Assembly (NCBI RefSeq): GCF_030408675.1
Contig: NZ_CP047200.1
Location: 682,001-746,000 of the forward strand
Reading direction: 5' to 3'
Length of the DNA: 64,000 nucleotides
Origin: Corynebacterium durum
GTDB taxonomy: Bacteria; Actinomycetota; Actinomycetes; Mycobacteriales; Mycobacteriaceae
Positions within the stretch are counted from its first letter, which is position 1; each line of letters begins with the position of its first letter. The position numbers were made by a program, and so were the translations under genes. Under the pieces are notes generated by a model that ran no database searches, was not told where the DNA came from, and saw only the letters and a program-made list of their open reading frames with translations. This document shows, in pieces, positions 35,881-43,702 of the stretch.

Positions 35881-36207
35881 AAGGCGGGCGGCTTGGAAAA
35901 CCACCGCACAGCGGAACGGCGTACCGGCCATAACCGGTAAACCAATCCCCGCCAACCTGACAAGTGTTGTGTGAAAAACCAATAGTGCATAGCTGGCAGC
36001 GTGGCCATGATCACGTTGCCGCCCACCTAGATAAGGCCACTTGCCCATGCGAGCAGGGGTTTTAGAATGCGATGACCATGGGTGCAGATATGCGGAAACC
36101 TCCCCACAACCGTAGCGGGCTAGGGGAGAGGTAAGCCTTATCGACTTTCGGGCGTTAAACAACGGCGTGAACCAGCGACTAGCCGGGATGCGAGTACCCG
36201 GCACGCC
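35881..36207 (+). ncRNA. Candidate structured RNA in the early leader
   Basis: Between the rightward promoter and the first small gene are about 390 bases without a convincing frame but with dense helices. Module 1: GGCGGG (35883-35888)/CCCGCC (35948-35953) encloses CCGC/GCGG (35904-35914) and TACCGG/CCGGTA (35922-35939). Module 2: GATAAGGC (36030-36037)/GCCTTATC (36135-36142) encloses CCCATG/CATGGG (36044-36082) and CTCCCC/GGGGAG (36100-36128). Then GGCGTG (36164-36169)/ACGCC (36203-36207) with GCCGGG/CCCGGC (36182-36202) inside. I do not recognise the class. It precedes an antirepressor operon, so a regulatory leader is a natural reading. Confidence 0.45.
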
Positions 36208-36256
36208 ACGGGGGAAGTGAATCGCCCCATATTTTCACACTCATCTTGGAGGAAAA

Positions 36257-36325
36257 ATGTACTCACCATTCACGATGTTTCTACTCACAATCATTAACCT
36301 GCTTGTCATTTCCTACTGGTCATAA
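36257..36325 (+). CDS. 22-residue membrane micropeptide
   Basis: MYSPFTMFLLTIINLLVISY then WS. ATG 36257 has a near-perfect ribosome site (TTGGAGGAAAA). It is almost wholly a single hydrophobic helix. First gene of the rightward early operon, after the structured leader. It may act itself or serve as a translated leader for the downstream genes. Confidence 0.55.
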   Translation: MYSPFTMFLLTIINLLVISYWS

Positions 36326-36373
36326 CAAAAAGTGTGCATGGCTTCACAGACATGCACACAGAAAGAAAAAGAC

Positions 36374-36823
36374 ATGAGCAACAATACCCCGAAGCCACAG
36401 GCTTCACAAGCAAACCGAAACGATGCCCCCAAAGTCGGGGGCGTCGATAAGCTCAACATCCCGCCCACCCTGGAGCAGCTGCAAATGCAGCTTTCCGCCG
36501 CACGCACGCTTATCGACGCCGCTAGCGACACCCTAAAACAGGTGCTAAAAGGTTGCTTCCACGAGCGCACACGCGCCGAAGTCAAGAGCGTTGTGCCGCG
36601 AATCTATTCCGCGTTAATCCTGCTTGAGCGCGACCTTTGCGTACAGTCTGGAGACCTTGAAGAGATGGAAACACTTTTTCAGGAGGCTTCCGACGCTGTG
36701 TGTGTCGGATGGGGTGAAAAAGCCACAGTGACAAAAGAAGGTCACAGCGTTCCGGGTGATAGGTTCCACGAGCTTTTAGATGAAATGTTCGAAAACGAAC
36801 GGAGAGTTTCATGGGTGAACTGA
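36374..36823 (+). CDS. Hypothetical early phage protein
   Basis: 149 residues from ATG 36374. A polar N-terminus (NNTPKPQASQANRNDAPKVG), then a helical domain (LEQLQMQLSAARTLIDAASD) typical of small phage early proteins. Overlaps the antirepressor start by 13 bases. No family recognised. Confidence 0.6.
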   Translation: MSNNTPKPQASQANRNDAPKVGGVDKLNIPPTLEQLQMQLSAARTLIDAASDTLKQVLKGCFHERTRAEVKSVVPRIYSALILLERDLCVQSGDLEEMETLFQEASDAVCVGWGEKATVTKEGHSVPGDRFHELLDEMFENERRVSWVN

Positions 36824-37593
36824 TCCCCATCACCCGCACTGACGAGGGGATGCACGCGGTCATGGGCCGCGACCTGCACGCCTTCCTGGAAGTCAAGACG
36901 CGCTATAACGACTGGTTTCCGCGCATGCTCGAATACGGCTTTGAGCAGGGCAAAGAGTTTTACTCATTTTTGAGCAAAACCCCCGAACAGGCAGGACGTC
37001 CCCGCGAAGATCACATCATCAGCCTGGACATGGCCAAAGAAATCGCCATGATTCAGCGCACCGAAAAAGGCCGCCAAGCCCGCCGATACTTCATCGAAGT
37101 CGAAAAACAGTTCAAAGCACAAGCCCCCGCGCCGCTGCAAGGCCACGAACTCATCGCCGCCGCGCTCATCGAAGCCAACGGCATCATCGACAATCTCACG
37201 CGCGAACGCAACCAGGTAGAGGCGCAAAACATCTTGCTTCATGCACAGGTGGGGGTCGCGCAAAAGCAGCTTGAGGAGCAAGCCAGTGAGCTGGCCCCGA
37301 AGGCCCAAGCCTACGATGCGTTCATTGAGGCTGAGGGCACCTACTCGGTGGGGTCGGTGGCGAAAATGTTCGGCTTGTCGCAAAACAAGCTGTTTCAGAT
37401 GCTGCGAAATGCCGGCATTTTGATCCCGAAGGGACACATGCGGAACACCCCATACCAGCGGTACATGAAGTATTTCGAGGTGAAGGCATACGCCTACCAG
37501 CGCGGCAACGGCACCGACGGGGTTTCCTACACGACGCGGGTGCAGCCGTCTGGAATTGACTTCATCCACACGAAATTGGGGCTGGAGTCATGA
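36811..37593 (+). CDS. ant: Phage antirepressor with AntA/AntB and KilAC domains
   Basis: 260 residues. The N-terminal AntA/AntB-like domain contains VMGRDLHAFLEVKTRYNDWF and the typical EDHIISLDMAKEIAMIQRTE. A coiled-coil linker (residues 110-165) leads to a KilAC domain with YSVGSVAKMFGLSQNKLFQM. Such proteins bind or counter repressors to trigger lytic growth. It lies in the first rightward operon, opposite the repressor. Confidence 0.88.
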   Translation: MGELIPITRTDEGMHAVMGRDLHAFLEVKTRYNDWFPRMLEYGFEQGKEFYSFLSKTPEQAGRPREDHIISLDMAKEIAMIQRTEKGRQARRYFIEVEKQFKAQAPAPLQGHELIAAALIEANGIIDNLTRERNQVEAQNILLHAQVGVAQKQLEEQASELAPKAQAYDAFIEAEGTYSVGSVAKMFGLSQNKLFQMLRNAGILIPKGHMRNTPYQRYMKYFEVKAYAYQRGNGTDGVSYTTRVQPSGIDFIHTKLGLES

Positions 37594-37673
37594 GCGATCT
37601 GAATTGGGCCATGTGGGGAGCCGTCAACGGCGTCCTTCTCGTGGCCATCGTCACACTAGCTGTTTGTTTCTAG
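37590..37673 (+). CDS. 27-residue membrane micropeptide
   Basis: It starts MSDLNWAMWGAVNGV and its ATG overlaps the antirepressor stop (ATGA). The rest is one hydrophobic helix (LLVAIVTLAVCF). Probably translated by coupling. Function unknown. Confidence 0.5.
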   Translation: MSDLNWAMWGAVNGVLLVAIVTLAVCF

Positions 37674-37689
37674 AAAGAAAGTTTACGAC

Positions 37690-38316
37690 ATGGGCGGATT
37701 CGTCATCGACAAAAAAGACCTCACCCAAGCACTCAAGGAGGTCACGCCGTGCGCAAGCAAAGATGAAAAGCTAGCACCAATCAACCAGGTGCAAATCGCC
37801 ATCATCGAAGGCGTACCACTACTTTTGGCCACCAACCGGATCATCTGCATCGCGAAAAGACTCGACGCAGTAGCAACCCGAACAGGGGAAATGCCAAACG
37901 CCGCGCTGTCACTCGCTGACTGTAAAAGCCTCAAAACATGGCTGGCAAAAAAACGAGGAATGGTCACACTCGTTTTCGACAAGGAACATGTGCAGGCAAC
38001 CCAAGGCACCGACCGCATCGAATTCAACAACGCCGCACTTGCGAAACCGCTGGACATCATCGGCATGATCAAACTCACGGTGGGTAACGCCACCGACACC
38101 ATCAACACCAATGAGCTACTACCCGTCAACCCGCACCTGTTGCGACACCTGAAAGGCATCGCCGTCCGCCCCGTCGCGGCCGGAGCCACTGCATGGGTGT
38201 TCCACAGCCTGTACGACGAAAGTGTCATCGGGGTTGTCATGCCCATGTGCCTCGCAGAAGAAAAGCAATCAATCGACTACCTACGCCACATGGCCGGAAT
38301 AGGGGGAGCCAAGTGA
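37690..38316 (+). CDS. Sliding-clamp-like phage protein
   Basis: 208 residues; ATG 37690 after GAAAGAAAG. The N-terminus VIDKKDLTQALKEVTPCASK with PINQVQIAIIEGVPLLLATN follows the DnaN pattern (helix, then a strand ending in 'lxATN/D'). The C-terminus has SVIGVVMPMCL, like the VVMPMRL end of beta clamps. A two-domain clamp would fit the length and the neighbours (exonuclease, annealing protein). This is a remote similarity read by eye, so it is a hypothesis. It overlaps the next gene by four bases. Confidence 0.45.
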   Translation: MGGFVIDKKDLTQALKEVTPCASKDEKLAPINQVQIAIIEGVPLLLATNRIICIAKRLDAVATRTGEMPNAALSLADCKSLKTWLAKKRGMVTLVFDKEHVQATQGTDRIEFNNAALAKPLDIIGMIKLTVGNATDTINTNELLPVNPHLLRHLKGIAVRPVAAGATAWVFHSLYDESVIGVVMPMCLAEEKQSIDYLRHMAGIGGAK

Positions 38317-39167
38317 AAATCCTGCTCAACACCAGCCGTGAGGAATGGCTGGAACAACGCCGCAACGTCGTCACCGCCACCGACGTCGCACGCCTCCACC
38401 TAGGAGGCCCCGGCACGTGGCGCACCGTCCGCGCCGAAAAGAACGGCAAAACCCGCGACCTCAGCAACAACCCCGCCATCAAATGGGGTGTTGCCCGCGA
38501 ACCCTTCATCAGTGATTACGTCACCCTTTTCGCTGACCAGACACTCACGCACAATGACAAGCTGATCTTGTCTGATGAGGATGAGCGGTTCGCCGCGACC
38601 CCGGACATGATCGGCCCCAACAGTATCGGTGAAATCAAAACCACCAAGCACGATTGGGACGAGATTCCACAGAACTACCTGCTTCAGGTGCAATGGCAGC
38701 TTTTTGTGACCGGCATGCGCTGGTGCGTGTTCGCCTGGGAGGTGCACGACAATTACACCCCGGTCGAGATCAAGCACCAGGTCATCCATGCTGACCCGCA
38801 AATACAGCAGGAGCTGAAGGCAACCGCGTTGCGCTTCCTCGCGGGCGATGAGAATATTCCGACCGCTGACCAAGTGGAATGGAGCATACTCATCGAGGAG
38901 TACAAGCGCGCGTTTTTCGCGCAGCAGGAAGCCAAGCACCGCCTCGACGCCGCCAAAGAGAAAATGCGTGAACGCGCGGGAGGCAAGGACATGAAGTTTT
39001 CTTCCGACTGTGGGGCCATCACGATTTTCACCCCGAAGCCAGCGGCACGCTTCGACGCGAAACGCTTCAAGGAGGATCACCCGGATTTGCATGCCGAGTA
39101 TATGCGTCAGGGTGCCAGCACAACGCAGCAGGTGAAAGTGACTTTGCCGAAGAAGGACGGTGAATAA
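38313..39167 (+). CDS. YqaJ/lambda-exonuclease-like recombination nuclease
   Basis: 284 residues from GTG 38313 (GTGA overlap). Motifs: EEWLEQRRNVVTATDVARLH, WGVAREPFISDY, ATPDMIGPNSIGEIKTTKHD (the D...ExK active site) and QNYLLQVQWQLFVTGMRWC. It degrades one strand of double-stranded DNA to expose ends for annealing, in partnership with a single-strand annealing protein (next gene). Confidence 0.88.
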   Translation: MKILLNTSREEWLEQRRNVVTATDVARLHLGGPGTWRTVRAEKNGKTRDLSNNPAIKWGVAREPFISDYVTLFADQTLTHNDKLILSDEDERFAATPDMIGPNSIGEIKTTKHDWDEIPQNYLLQVQWQLFVTGMRWCVFAWEVHDNYTPVEIKHQVIHADPQIQQELKATALRFLAGDENIPTADQVEWSILIEEYKRAFFAQQEAKHRLDAAKEKMRERAGGKDMKFSSDCGAITIFTPKPAARFDAKRFKEDHPDLHAEYMRQGASTTQQVKVTLPKKDGE

Positions 39168-39677
39168 ATGGCGGGAAAAATCAACCTCAATGACTATGAG
39201 CCGGTCGAAGAGCGCCTAATACGCTTCCGTGAGAAATACCCCCACTACCGCATCCAGACGGAACTAGTCGAACACATGGGCAACATCGGGGCGACCCGGT
39301 GGGTGATGAAGGCCACCATCTGGAAGCACAAGGATGACGAGAAGCCCGCCGCAACCGGTTGGGCGTTCGAGGTGGACGGCAAGGGCATGACACAGGCCAC
39401 AGCCGCGCTGGAAACCTGCGAAACATCAGCCATTGGCCGCGCGCTGGCAAACCTTGGGTACGTCGGAAACAAACGCGTCACCCGCTCCGAAATGCGCAAA
39501 GTCAAGGTGAAAGAGCTTGACGACCGCATCAAGAACGCCCAAAACCCCGATGAGCTGCGCGAGATTTGGAACGACGCACAACAGAACAACGTCCTTGACA
39601 ACGTGCGTGAACAGCTCATGAACCGAAACAAGCAACTTCAACAGCCCGTAGAGGAGAACGGCAATGCCGCCGCGTAA
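39168..39677 (+). CDS. Candidate single-strand annealing protein (ERF/Sak-like)
   Basis: 169 residues, starting directly after the exonuclease stop. The core TGWAFEVDGKGMTQATAALE followed by TCETSAIGRALANLGYVGNK matches the ET-SAIGRAL signature of ERF/Sak-like proteins. The C-terminal 50 residues are charged and helical. The pairing with a YqaJ nuclease supports a recombination role. Confidence 0.65.
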   Translation: MAGKINLNDYEPVEERLIRFREKYPHYRIQTELVEHMGNIGATRWVMKATIWKHKDDEKPAATGWAFEVDGKGMTQATAALETCETSAIGRALANLGYVGNKRVTRSEMRKVKVKELDDRIKNAQNPDELREIWNDAQQNNVLDNVREQLMNRNKQLQQPVEENGNAAA

Positions 39678-39846
39678 AACCGAACCTGAACTGATCGGGG
39701 TGAAAGACGCCGCCGCACTGGTCAGCGTCCACCCCGCCACGATCCGGCGATGGATCAGCCAGGGCGTCCTGAAAAGCTATTGGCGCGGCCGCACCGTGCG
39801 ACTGCGCAGGGAGGAAGTGCTTGGAATCTTCAGGGAGGGGCTGTGA
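39664..39846 (+). CDS. Small excisionase-family helix-turn-helix protein
   Basis: 60 residues. LIGVKDAAALVSVHPATIRR followed by WISQGVLKSYWRGRTVRLRR is a MerR/Xis-type winged helix. It overlaps both neighbours by a few bases. It may be a second directionality factor or an early regulator. Confidence 0.7.
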   Translation: MPPRKTEPELIGVKDAAALVSVHPATIRRWISQGVLKSYWRGRTVRLRREEVLGIFREGL

Positions 39847-40199
39847 CAACCCCCGTCCTGAACCCGGTGGAGGTTGAGCAGCGAATCCTTGAGCTGTCCA
39901 ACCGGATCGCCAAAGGCGTCGCCGTGGTCACCGACGCGCTGAAAGCCCGCGACGAGTCCGCCCGCAACTTCGACAAGGAGTACGCGGCGGCGTTCCTTGG
40001 GGCTGAGGGTGCGGTGAAAGAGAGGGAAATGCGGGCGTCCCTGCTAACCATGCCCGCACGTGAGGAGAAAGAATTAGCCGAAGCCGCCTATCGATACTCG
40101 GACAGGTTGGCCAAGGCGCTGGAACTGGAGTTGAGGGCGTTACAAAGCGTTGGTGCCAGTGTGCGTGCGATGTACAGCGTCGCGGGGAGGGGTGAGTGA
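39843..40199 (+). CDS. Hypothetical helical phage protein
   Basis: 118 residues from GTG 39843 (GTGA overlap). Almost all helix (VEVEQRILELSNRIAKGVAV and LRALQSVGASVRAMYSVAG). No family recognised. Confidence 0.55.
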   Translation: MTTPVLNPVEVEQRILELSNRIAKGVAVVTDALKARDESARNFDKEYAAAFLGAEGAVKEREMRASLLTMPAREEKELAEAAYRYSDRLAKALELELRALQSVGASVRAMYSVAGRGE

Positions 40200-40600
40200 T
40201 GTTTGAGGTGAAAAGCCTCAACGAGAAGGGCAAAGAACTGGGGTTTGTCGAGTCGGAAAACCGGCGAACCTACACGTTCATGCGACACGCCTCAGGCCGC
40301 GCTGTGATCGTCGAGGGTGGCGGCAGTGACCCCGCCTACGCGGACACCGTGGAGCTGCTGGAGCGCACAGCAGGCCGCACAAGCCGGGGAGATTGCTACA
40401 TTGACCGGCTGGAATCCCTGATCGAGGACATTGACAAGCAATTACGTGTGGTGTGCCGCGAAAAGTCGAGGCGCGCGGCCATGGATGCGCGGCGACTGCT
40501 GAAGCGCCGCCGGGGCCTGTGTGACGATTTGAAAGCTGCTGGGGGTTTCCCCTGGGAGTTCAACATGAATGTTGGTTCAGTGTTGGTAGGAGCTGCGTAA
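40199..40600 (+). CDS. Hypothetical phage protein
   Basis: 133 residues from ATG 40199, with GGGGAGGGG upstream. It has a beta-rich first half and a basic helical second half (RLESLIEDIDKQLRVVCREK). Function unknown. Confidence 0.55.
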   Translation: MFEVKSLNEKGKELGFVESENRRTYTFMRHASGRAVIVEGGGSDPAYADTVELLERTAGRTSRGDCYIDRLESLIEDIDKQLRVVCREKSRRAAMDARRLLKRRRGLCDDLKAAGGFPWEFNMNVGSVLVGAA

Positions 40601-40903
40601 ATGGAAGACATGGTTTCGGTCACTCTGCTTGGCCAAAATTTCACAACGTCGGAAAAGTACATCGTCGGAAGCGACTACGTGGCACGCCCCATGGCGGGGA
40701 ACTTCCCCCTGATAGGCGTCGATGCGTTCATCACCGTGAATAAGTCAGGGTTAGCGACGCTGCGTTTCGTGCCGAAGGAAACCGGCATACCGAATGTTGA
40801 CCCCGCGATTTTCGAAGTGATGTGCGATGCTGAGGCGCTGGCCGCGCTAAGCGCGGTGGCGCAAACGCTGATCGACCATGCAAGGGCACGGTGGGGGCAA
40901 TGA
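40601..40903 (+). CDS. Hypothetical phage protein
   Basis: 100 residues, starting directly after the previous stop. No recognised motif. Coupled by ATGA to the HNH gene. Confidence 0.55.
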   Translation: MEDMVSVTLLGQNFTTSEKYIVGSDYVARPMAGNFPLIGVDAFITVNKSGLATLRFVPKETGIPNVDPAIFEVMCDAEALAALSAVAQTLIDHARARWGQ

Positions 40904-41241
40904 ACGCCAGTGTTGTGAACACAATCCTTGAGCGGTCTCAAGGCTGCTGTGAGGCGATGCTGTTGCAGTCTGGGTGTAATGGGCGGGGTGAGCATATTCA
41001 CCACCGGCGATTGCGTTCACAGGGCGGCGGCGACACGGCCACAAACTGTGTCCACATCTGCCATAAGTGCCATGATTATATTCACCGGAAAACGGGGGAT
41101 TCTTACCATCGCGGTTTGCTGTGTCGGTCATATTGGGAGCCTGATGCCGTGCCGGTTGAGTATCGCGGAATTTTGGTTTTGTTAAATCCAGACGGCACAT
41201 ATATTAAACAGTGTGAAGGTGGTTTTTATGCGGAAAGATAG
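40900..41241 (+). CDS. HNH endonuclease
   Basis: 113 residues from ATG 40900. GEHIHHRRLRSQGGGDTATN then CVHICHKCHDYIHRKT gives the H-N-H core with zinc cysteines (C...C, CHKC). Possibly a homing or DNA-processing nuclease; the early position is different from the HNH beside terminase. Confidence 0.8.
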   Translation: MNASVVNTILERSQGCCEAMLLQSGCNGRGEHIHHRRLRSQGGGDTATNCVHICHKCHDYIHRKTGDSYHRGLLCRSYWEPDAVPVEYRGILVLLNPDGTYIKQCEGGFYAER

Positions 41242-41320
41242 ATTTGATTTCTTCTGGTATTTCACAATTGTAATGTTCACGTGGTTTTTCATGCTGATCT
41301 ACATGCTTGAGGGGCTGTAA
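41228..41320 (+). CDS. 30-residue membrane micropeptide
   Basis: It starts MRKDRFDFFWYF and ends YMLEGL; the middle is one hydrophobic helix (TIVMFTWFFMLIYML). The start has GAAGGTGG upstream and overlaps the HNH gene end. Third rightward micropeptide of this kind in the early region. Confidence 0.5.
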   Translation: MRKDRFDFFWYFTIVMFTWFFMLIYMLEGL

Positions 41321-41322
41321 AA

Positions 41323-42201
41323 ATGAGCTTGAAAGCAATGATCTGGGTCATGGAAGATGCCCCGGTCGAAAACCATGCTGAACTGGCGATCCTATACGCG
41401 CTGGCGGACAGGGCAAATGACGATGGCACAGCCGCATGGCCAACGCAGGCATGGCTGGCTGAGCGGGCAAGATGCTCAGGTAGGACGGTTCGACGTCATC
41501 TAGCCGCGCTTGAAGAGCGTGGGGTTATTCGCAGGGGCGATCAGCGTCTAGTTATGTGGGAGCGATCCGACAGGCGACCAATCGTGTGGGATTTGAACAT
41601 GTCTTTGGCGCGCCAAAGAAGTGACAAATCCCCATCAGCGGCCGGACAAAATGACCCCCCGCCAACGGCCGGACAAAATGGCCGGGCGGACAAATCAGGT
41701 ACGAACGGCCGGACAAATCAGGTCGAACGACCGGACACAGCTGTGTCCTATAAACCGTCCACAACCATCCATAGAACCGTCCTAACCCCCTCAAGTCCCC
41801 CAGCGACGCCAGCGGTTGCCGCGAACAACGTTGATGTGGCTCACGCCACATCGAGCGAGACTATCAAGGATGGCTACCCACCGGAATTTGAAACCTGGTG
41901 GATGATCTACCCGCGAAAAACTGGGAAACGCGCAGCGTACAAAGCCTGGCAGCAGGCACTTAAGCGCGTCTCAGCCGATGTGCTTTCCGTGAAAACCGAT
42001 GCATTTGCGCAGCTAGTGCGGTCGGAACGGCGCGAAACCAGGTTTATTCCTCACGGCGCGACCTGGCTAAACCGCGATGGATGGCTGGATGATCTCGACG
42101 CCGAACGGCATGCGGGAACGGGCAACGCGTTCCTGGACATGCTCAGCGCCCCGCAAACCGCCGATTTAAGCGGTTTGAAACAGCTTCCCCTACACAGATA
42201 G
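41323..42201 (+). CDS. Phage replication initiator with winged-helix N-terminus
   Basis: 292 residues. The N-terminal winged helix contains ILYALADRANDDGTAAWPTQ then WLAERARCSGRTVRRHLAAL. A low-complexity linker follows (about residues 105-180). The C-terminal domain is FETWWMIYPRKTGKRAAYKA with IPHGATWLNRDGWLDD. This is the layout of phage O-like/DnaD-like initiators. Iterons lie inside the linker-coding DNA, as in lambda O. It should recruit host replication proteins. Confidence 0.75.
   Translation: MSLKAMIWVMEDAPVENHAELAILYALADRANDDGTAAWPTQAWLAERARCSGRTVRRHLAALEERGVIRRGDQRLVMWERSDRRPIVWDLNMSLARQRSDKSPSAAGQNDPPPTAGQNGRADKSGTNGRTNQVERPDTAVSYKPSTTIHRTVLTPSSPPATPAVAANNVDVAHATSSETIKDGYPPEFETWWMIYPRKTGKRAAYKAWQQALKRVSADVLSVKTDAFAQLVRSERRETRFIPHGATWLNRDGWLDDLDAERHAGTGNAFLDMLSAPQTADLSGLKQLPLHR
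41640..41748 (+). repeat. Iterons and palindrome, candidate phage replication origin
   Basis: GGCCGGACAAA occurs at 41640-41650, 41667-41677 and 41707-41717. A one-mismatch copy (GGGCGGACAAA) is at 41684-41694 and a two-mismatch copy (GACCGGACACA) at 41729-41739. A perfect 16-bp palindrome (GGACACAG-CTGTGTCC) lies at 41733-41748. All are within the linker part of the initiator gene. Confidence 0.65.
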
Positions 42202-42316
42202 TCAACCCGCCCTGAAAGTTGCCCAGACGGGCAGCCAGTCCCGAAAAACAGCAAAAATACCGAACGGAGGTCACGACATCGCAAGCCAGTCGCAGAACTG
42301 GCCAGAAATCGCGCAA

Positions 42317-42817
42317 ATGGTGCTCGCCGCCACAGCCGAATTTGACAATCGGCTGAGAAACCTCGCACCCGAGGAAGCCCGCAACAAGGTTTCCGCCTGG
42401 GCACAGGCCCTGAGCAGGACAAACCTAAGCTTGGAAGACCTGCTAGAGGGCGTCCTGAGAGCCTACCGAGACGCCCGCCGACCAGATAACCCGGTTGGGG
42501 CGATCATCCAGGAAGCCAAAGCCCACCGCTTGGCGAAACCACGGGCACGGGAATTGCCCGCAAACGTCCACATAGGCGGCGTCGGATACGCAATCCCAGC
42601 CGCCTACGAAATCGATGACGTTCTGCACATCCAATGCGAATGCGGCGCGAAACCAGGGGAGTACTGCACCCACAACGGGGAGACAAAGAAAATCCCCCAC
42701 GAAACCCGCCTCGCAACCGCCTGGAGGCTCAACAACCCAGAGGGTCGGAGATTGCATCAGGAGCGCGAACAACACCTAGCCAGATTCCGAAAAACAAACC
42801 ACCTCAAACGTAAATAG
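42317..42817 (+). CDS. Phage DNA-binding-like protein with small zinc motif
   Basis: At least 166 residues. The best ribosome site (CGGAGG at 42265-42270) is not placed for ATG 42317 but for an in-frame ATC at 42278, which would add 13 residues (IASQSQNWPEIAQ). The end carries CECGAKPGEYCTHNGETKKI followed by PHETR, a likely zinc-binding C-C-C-H motif. Early helical part LAPEEARNKVSAWAQALSRT. It sits between the initiator and SSB, so replication is a fair guess. Confidence 0.6.
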   Translation: MVLAATAEFDNRLRNLAPEEARNKVSAWAQALSRTNLSLEDLLEGVLRAYRDARRPDNPVGAIIQEAKAHRLAKPRARELPANVHIGGVGYAIPAAYEIDDVLHIQCECGAKPGEYCTHNGETKKIPHETRLATAWRLNNPEGRRLHQEREQHLARFRKTNHLKRK

Positions 42818-42831
42818 AACAGGAAAGTCAA

Positions 42832-43311
42832 TTGGCACACATAGCCTTCTCAGGCAACCTCGGTAAAGACCCCGAACTGAGATACACAAACGACGGACGC
42901 CCCTGGGTGAGCCTGTCGGTCGCATGGTCTGAACGCCACAAGACAAACGGCAACTGGGAGGACGGTCCCACCGAATGGGTGAACGTCACCGTCAACGGCC
43001 CCATGGCGGAAAACATCGCCTCATCCCTGCATAAGGGCATGACCGTGGATGTCGCGGGCCGAATTTCACCCCGCGAATGGAACGGGCAGCAAGGCCCGCA
43101 ACGGTACTTGCATGTCATGGCGGACACGGTGTCCCCGAGCCTGCGTTTCCAGCAGGCACAAGTACAGCGCATCCAGTCGAACAACCCGCCGCAAGGGCCA
43201 GGTAACCAGTATCAGCCGCAAGGCGCTGGTGACGTGTGGGGCTCACAGCAGGGAAATCAATCGTGGGGAGGTGATGTAACCGCCGTCCAGGATGAACAGC
43301 CCCCGTTCTAA
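42832..43311 (+). CDS. ssb: Single-stranded DNA-binding protein
   Basis: 159 residues from TTG 42832, with AGGAAAG upstream. The OB fold shows IAFSGNLGKDPELRYTNDGR and the later VNVTVNGPMAENIASSLHKG. The flexible tail is Gln/Asn/Gly-rich and ends DEQPPF, the host-protein-binding tip typical of SSB. The end overlaps rusA by 20 bases. Confidence 0.93.
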   Translation: MAHIAFSGNLGKDPELRYTNDGRPWVSLSVAWSERHKTNGNWEDGPTEWVNVTVNGPMAENIASSLHKGMTVDVAGRISPREWNGQQGPQRYLHVMADTVSPSLRFQQAQVQRIQSNNPPQGPGNQYQPQGAGDVWGSQQGNQSWGGDVTAVQDEQPPF

Positions 43312-43702
43312 CCGCGTCTTCATCCCCGGTGTCCCCGCCCCACAGGGCTCTAAACGTCATGTGGGCGGGGGCCGGTTGGTGGAGTCGTCGAAAAAGGTCA
43401 AACCGTGGCGGCGAGCGGTCAACGCCGTCGCGCGACAAGCATTCCCTCAACCCCTCACTGGCCCCGTGGAGCTGCATCTTGTGTTCCGCATGCCCCGAAC
43501 CAAAGCCCACGGCAAAAAGACCGCGCCGCCGATGGTGCAGCGCCCCGATCTGGATAAGCTGATTCGCTCCACACTCGACGGGCTCACAGGTGCTGTGTTT
43601 GTGGATGATTCCCAGGTTGTTGCGGTGCACGCGTCGAAACGCCGCGCGGAAGCCTGGGAAATCACCGGGGTTGAGGTTCAAGCCACAGAAATTGAGGGAT
43701 AG
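43292..43702 (+). CDS. rusA: RusA-family Holliday junction resolvase
   Basis: 136 residues from ATG 43292. FIPGVPAPQGSKRHVGGGRL and RPDLDKLIRSTLDGLTGAVF then VDDSQVV show the conserved acidic residues of RusA. It cuts four-way junctions formed in recombination or replication. Confidence 0.92.
   Translation: MNSPRSNRVFIPGVPAPQGSKRHVGGGRLVESSKKVKPWRRAVNAVARQAFPQPLTGPVELHLVFRMPRTKAHGKKTAPPMVQRPDLDKLIRSTLDGLTGAVFVDDSQVVAVHASKRRAEAWEITGVEVQATEIEG

Noticed and set aside
35705..35974. 89-codon plus-strand frame across the switch region
   Set aside because: It runs through both promoters and the first RNA module, with no ribosome site; base pairing explains the region better.
35737..36204. N-terminal extension of the repressor frame on the minus strand
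   Set aside because: A promoter with -10 just before the ATG at 35736 makes the long form unlikely; the extension crosses the structured RNA.
36150..36215. Group I intron core in the early leader
   Set aside because: CGACTAG resembles the R element, but the matching S element and the P/Q elements are missing.
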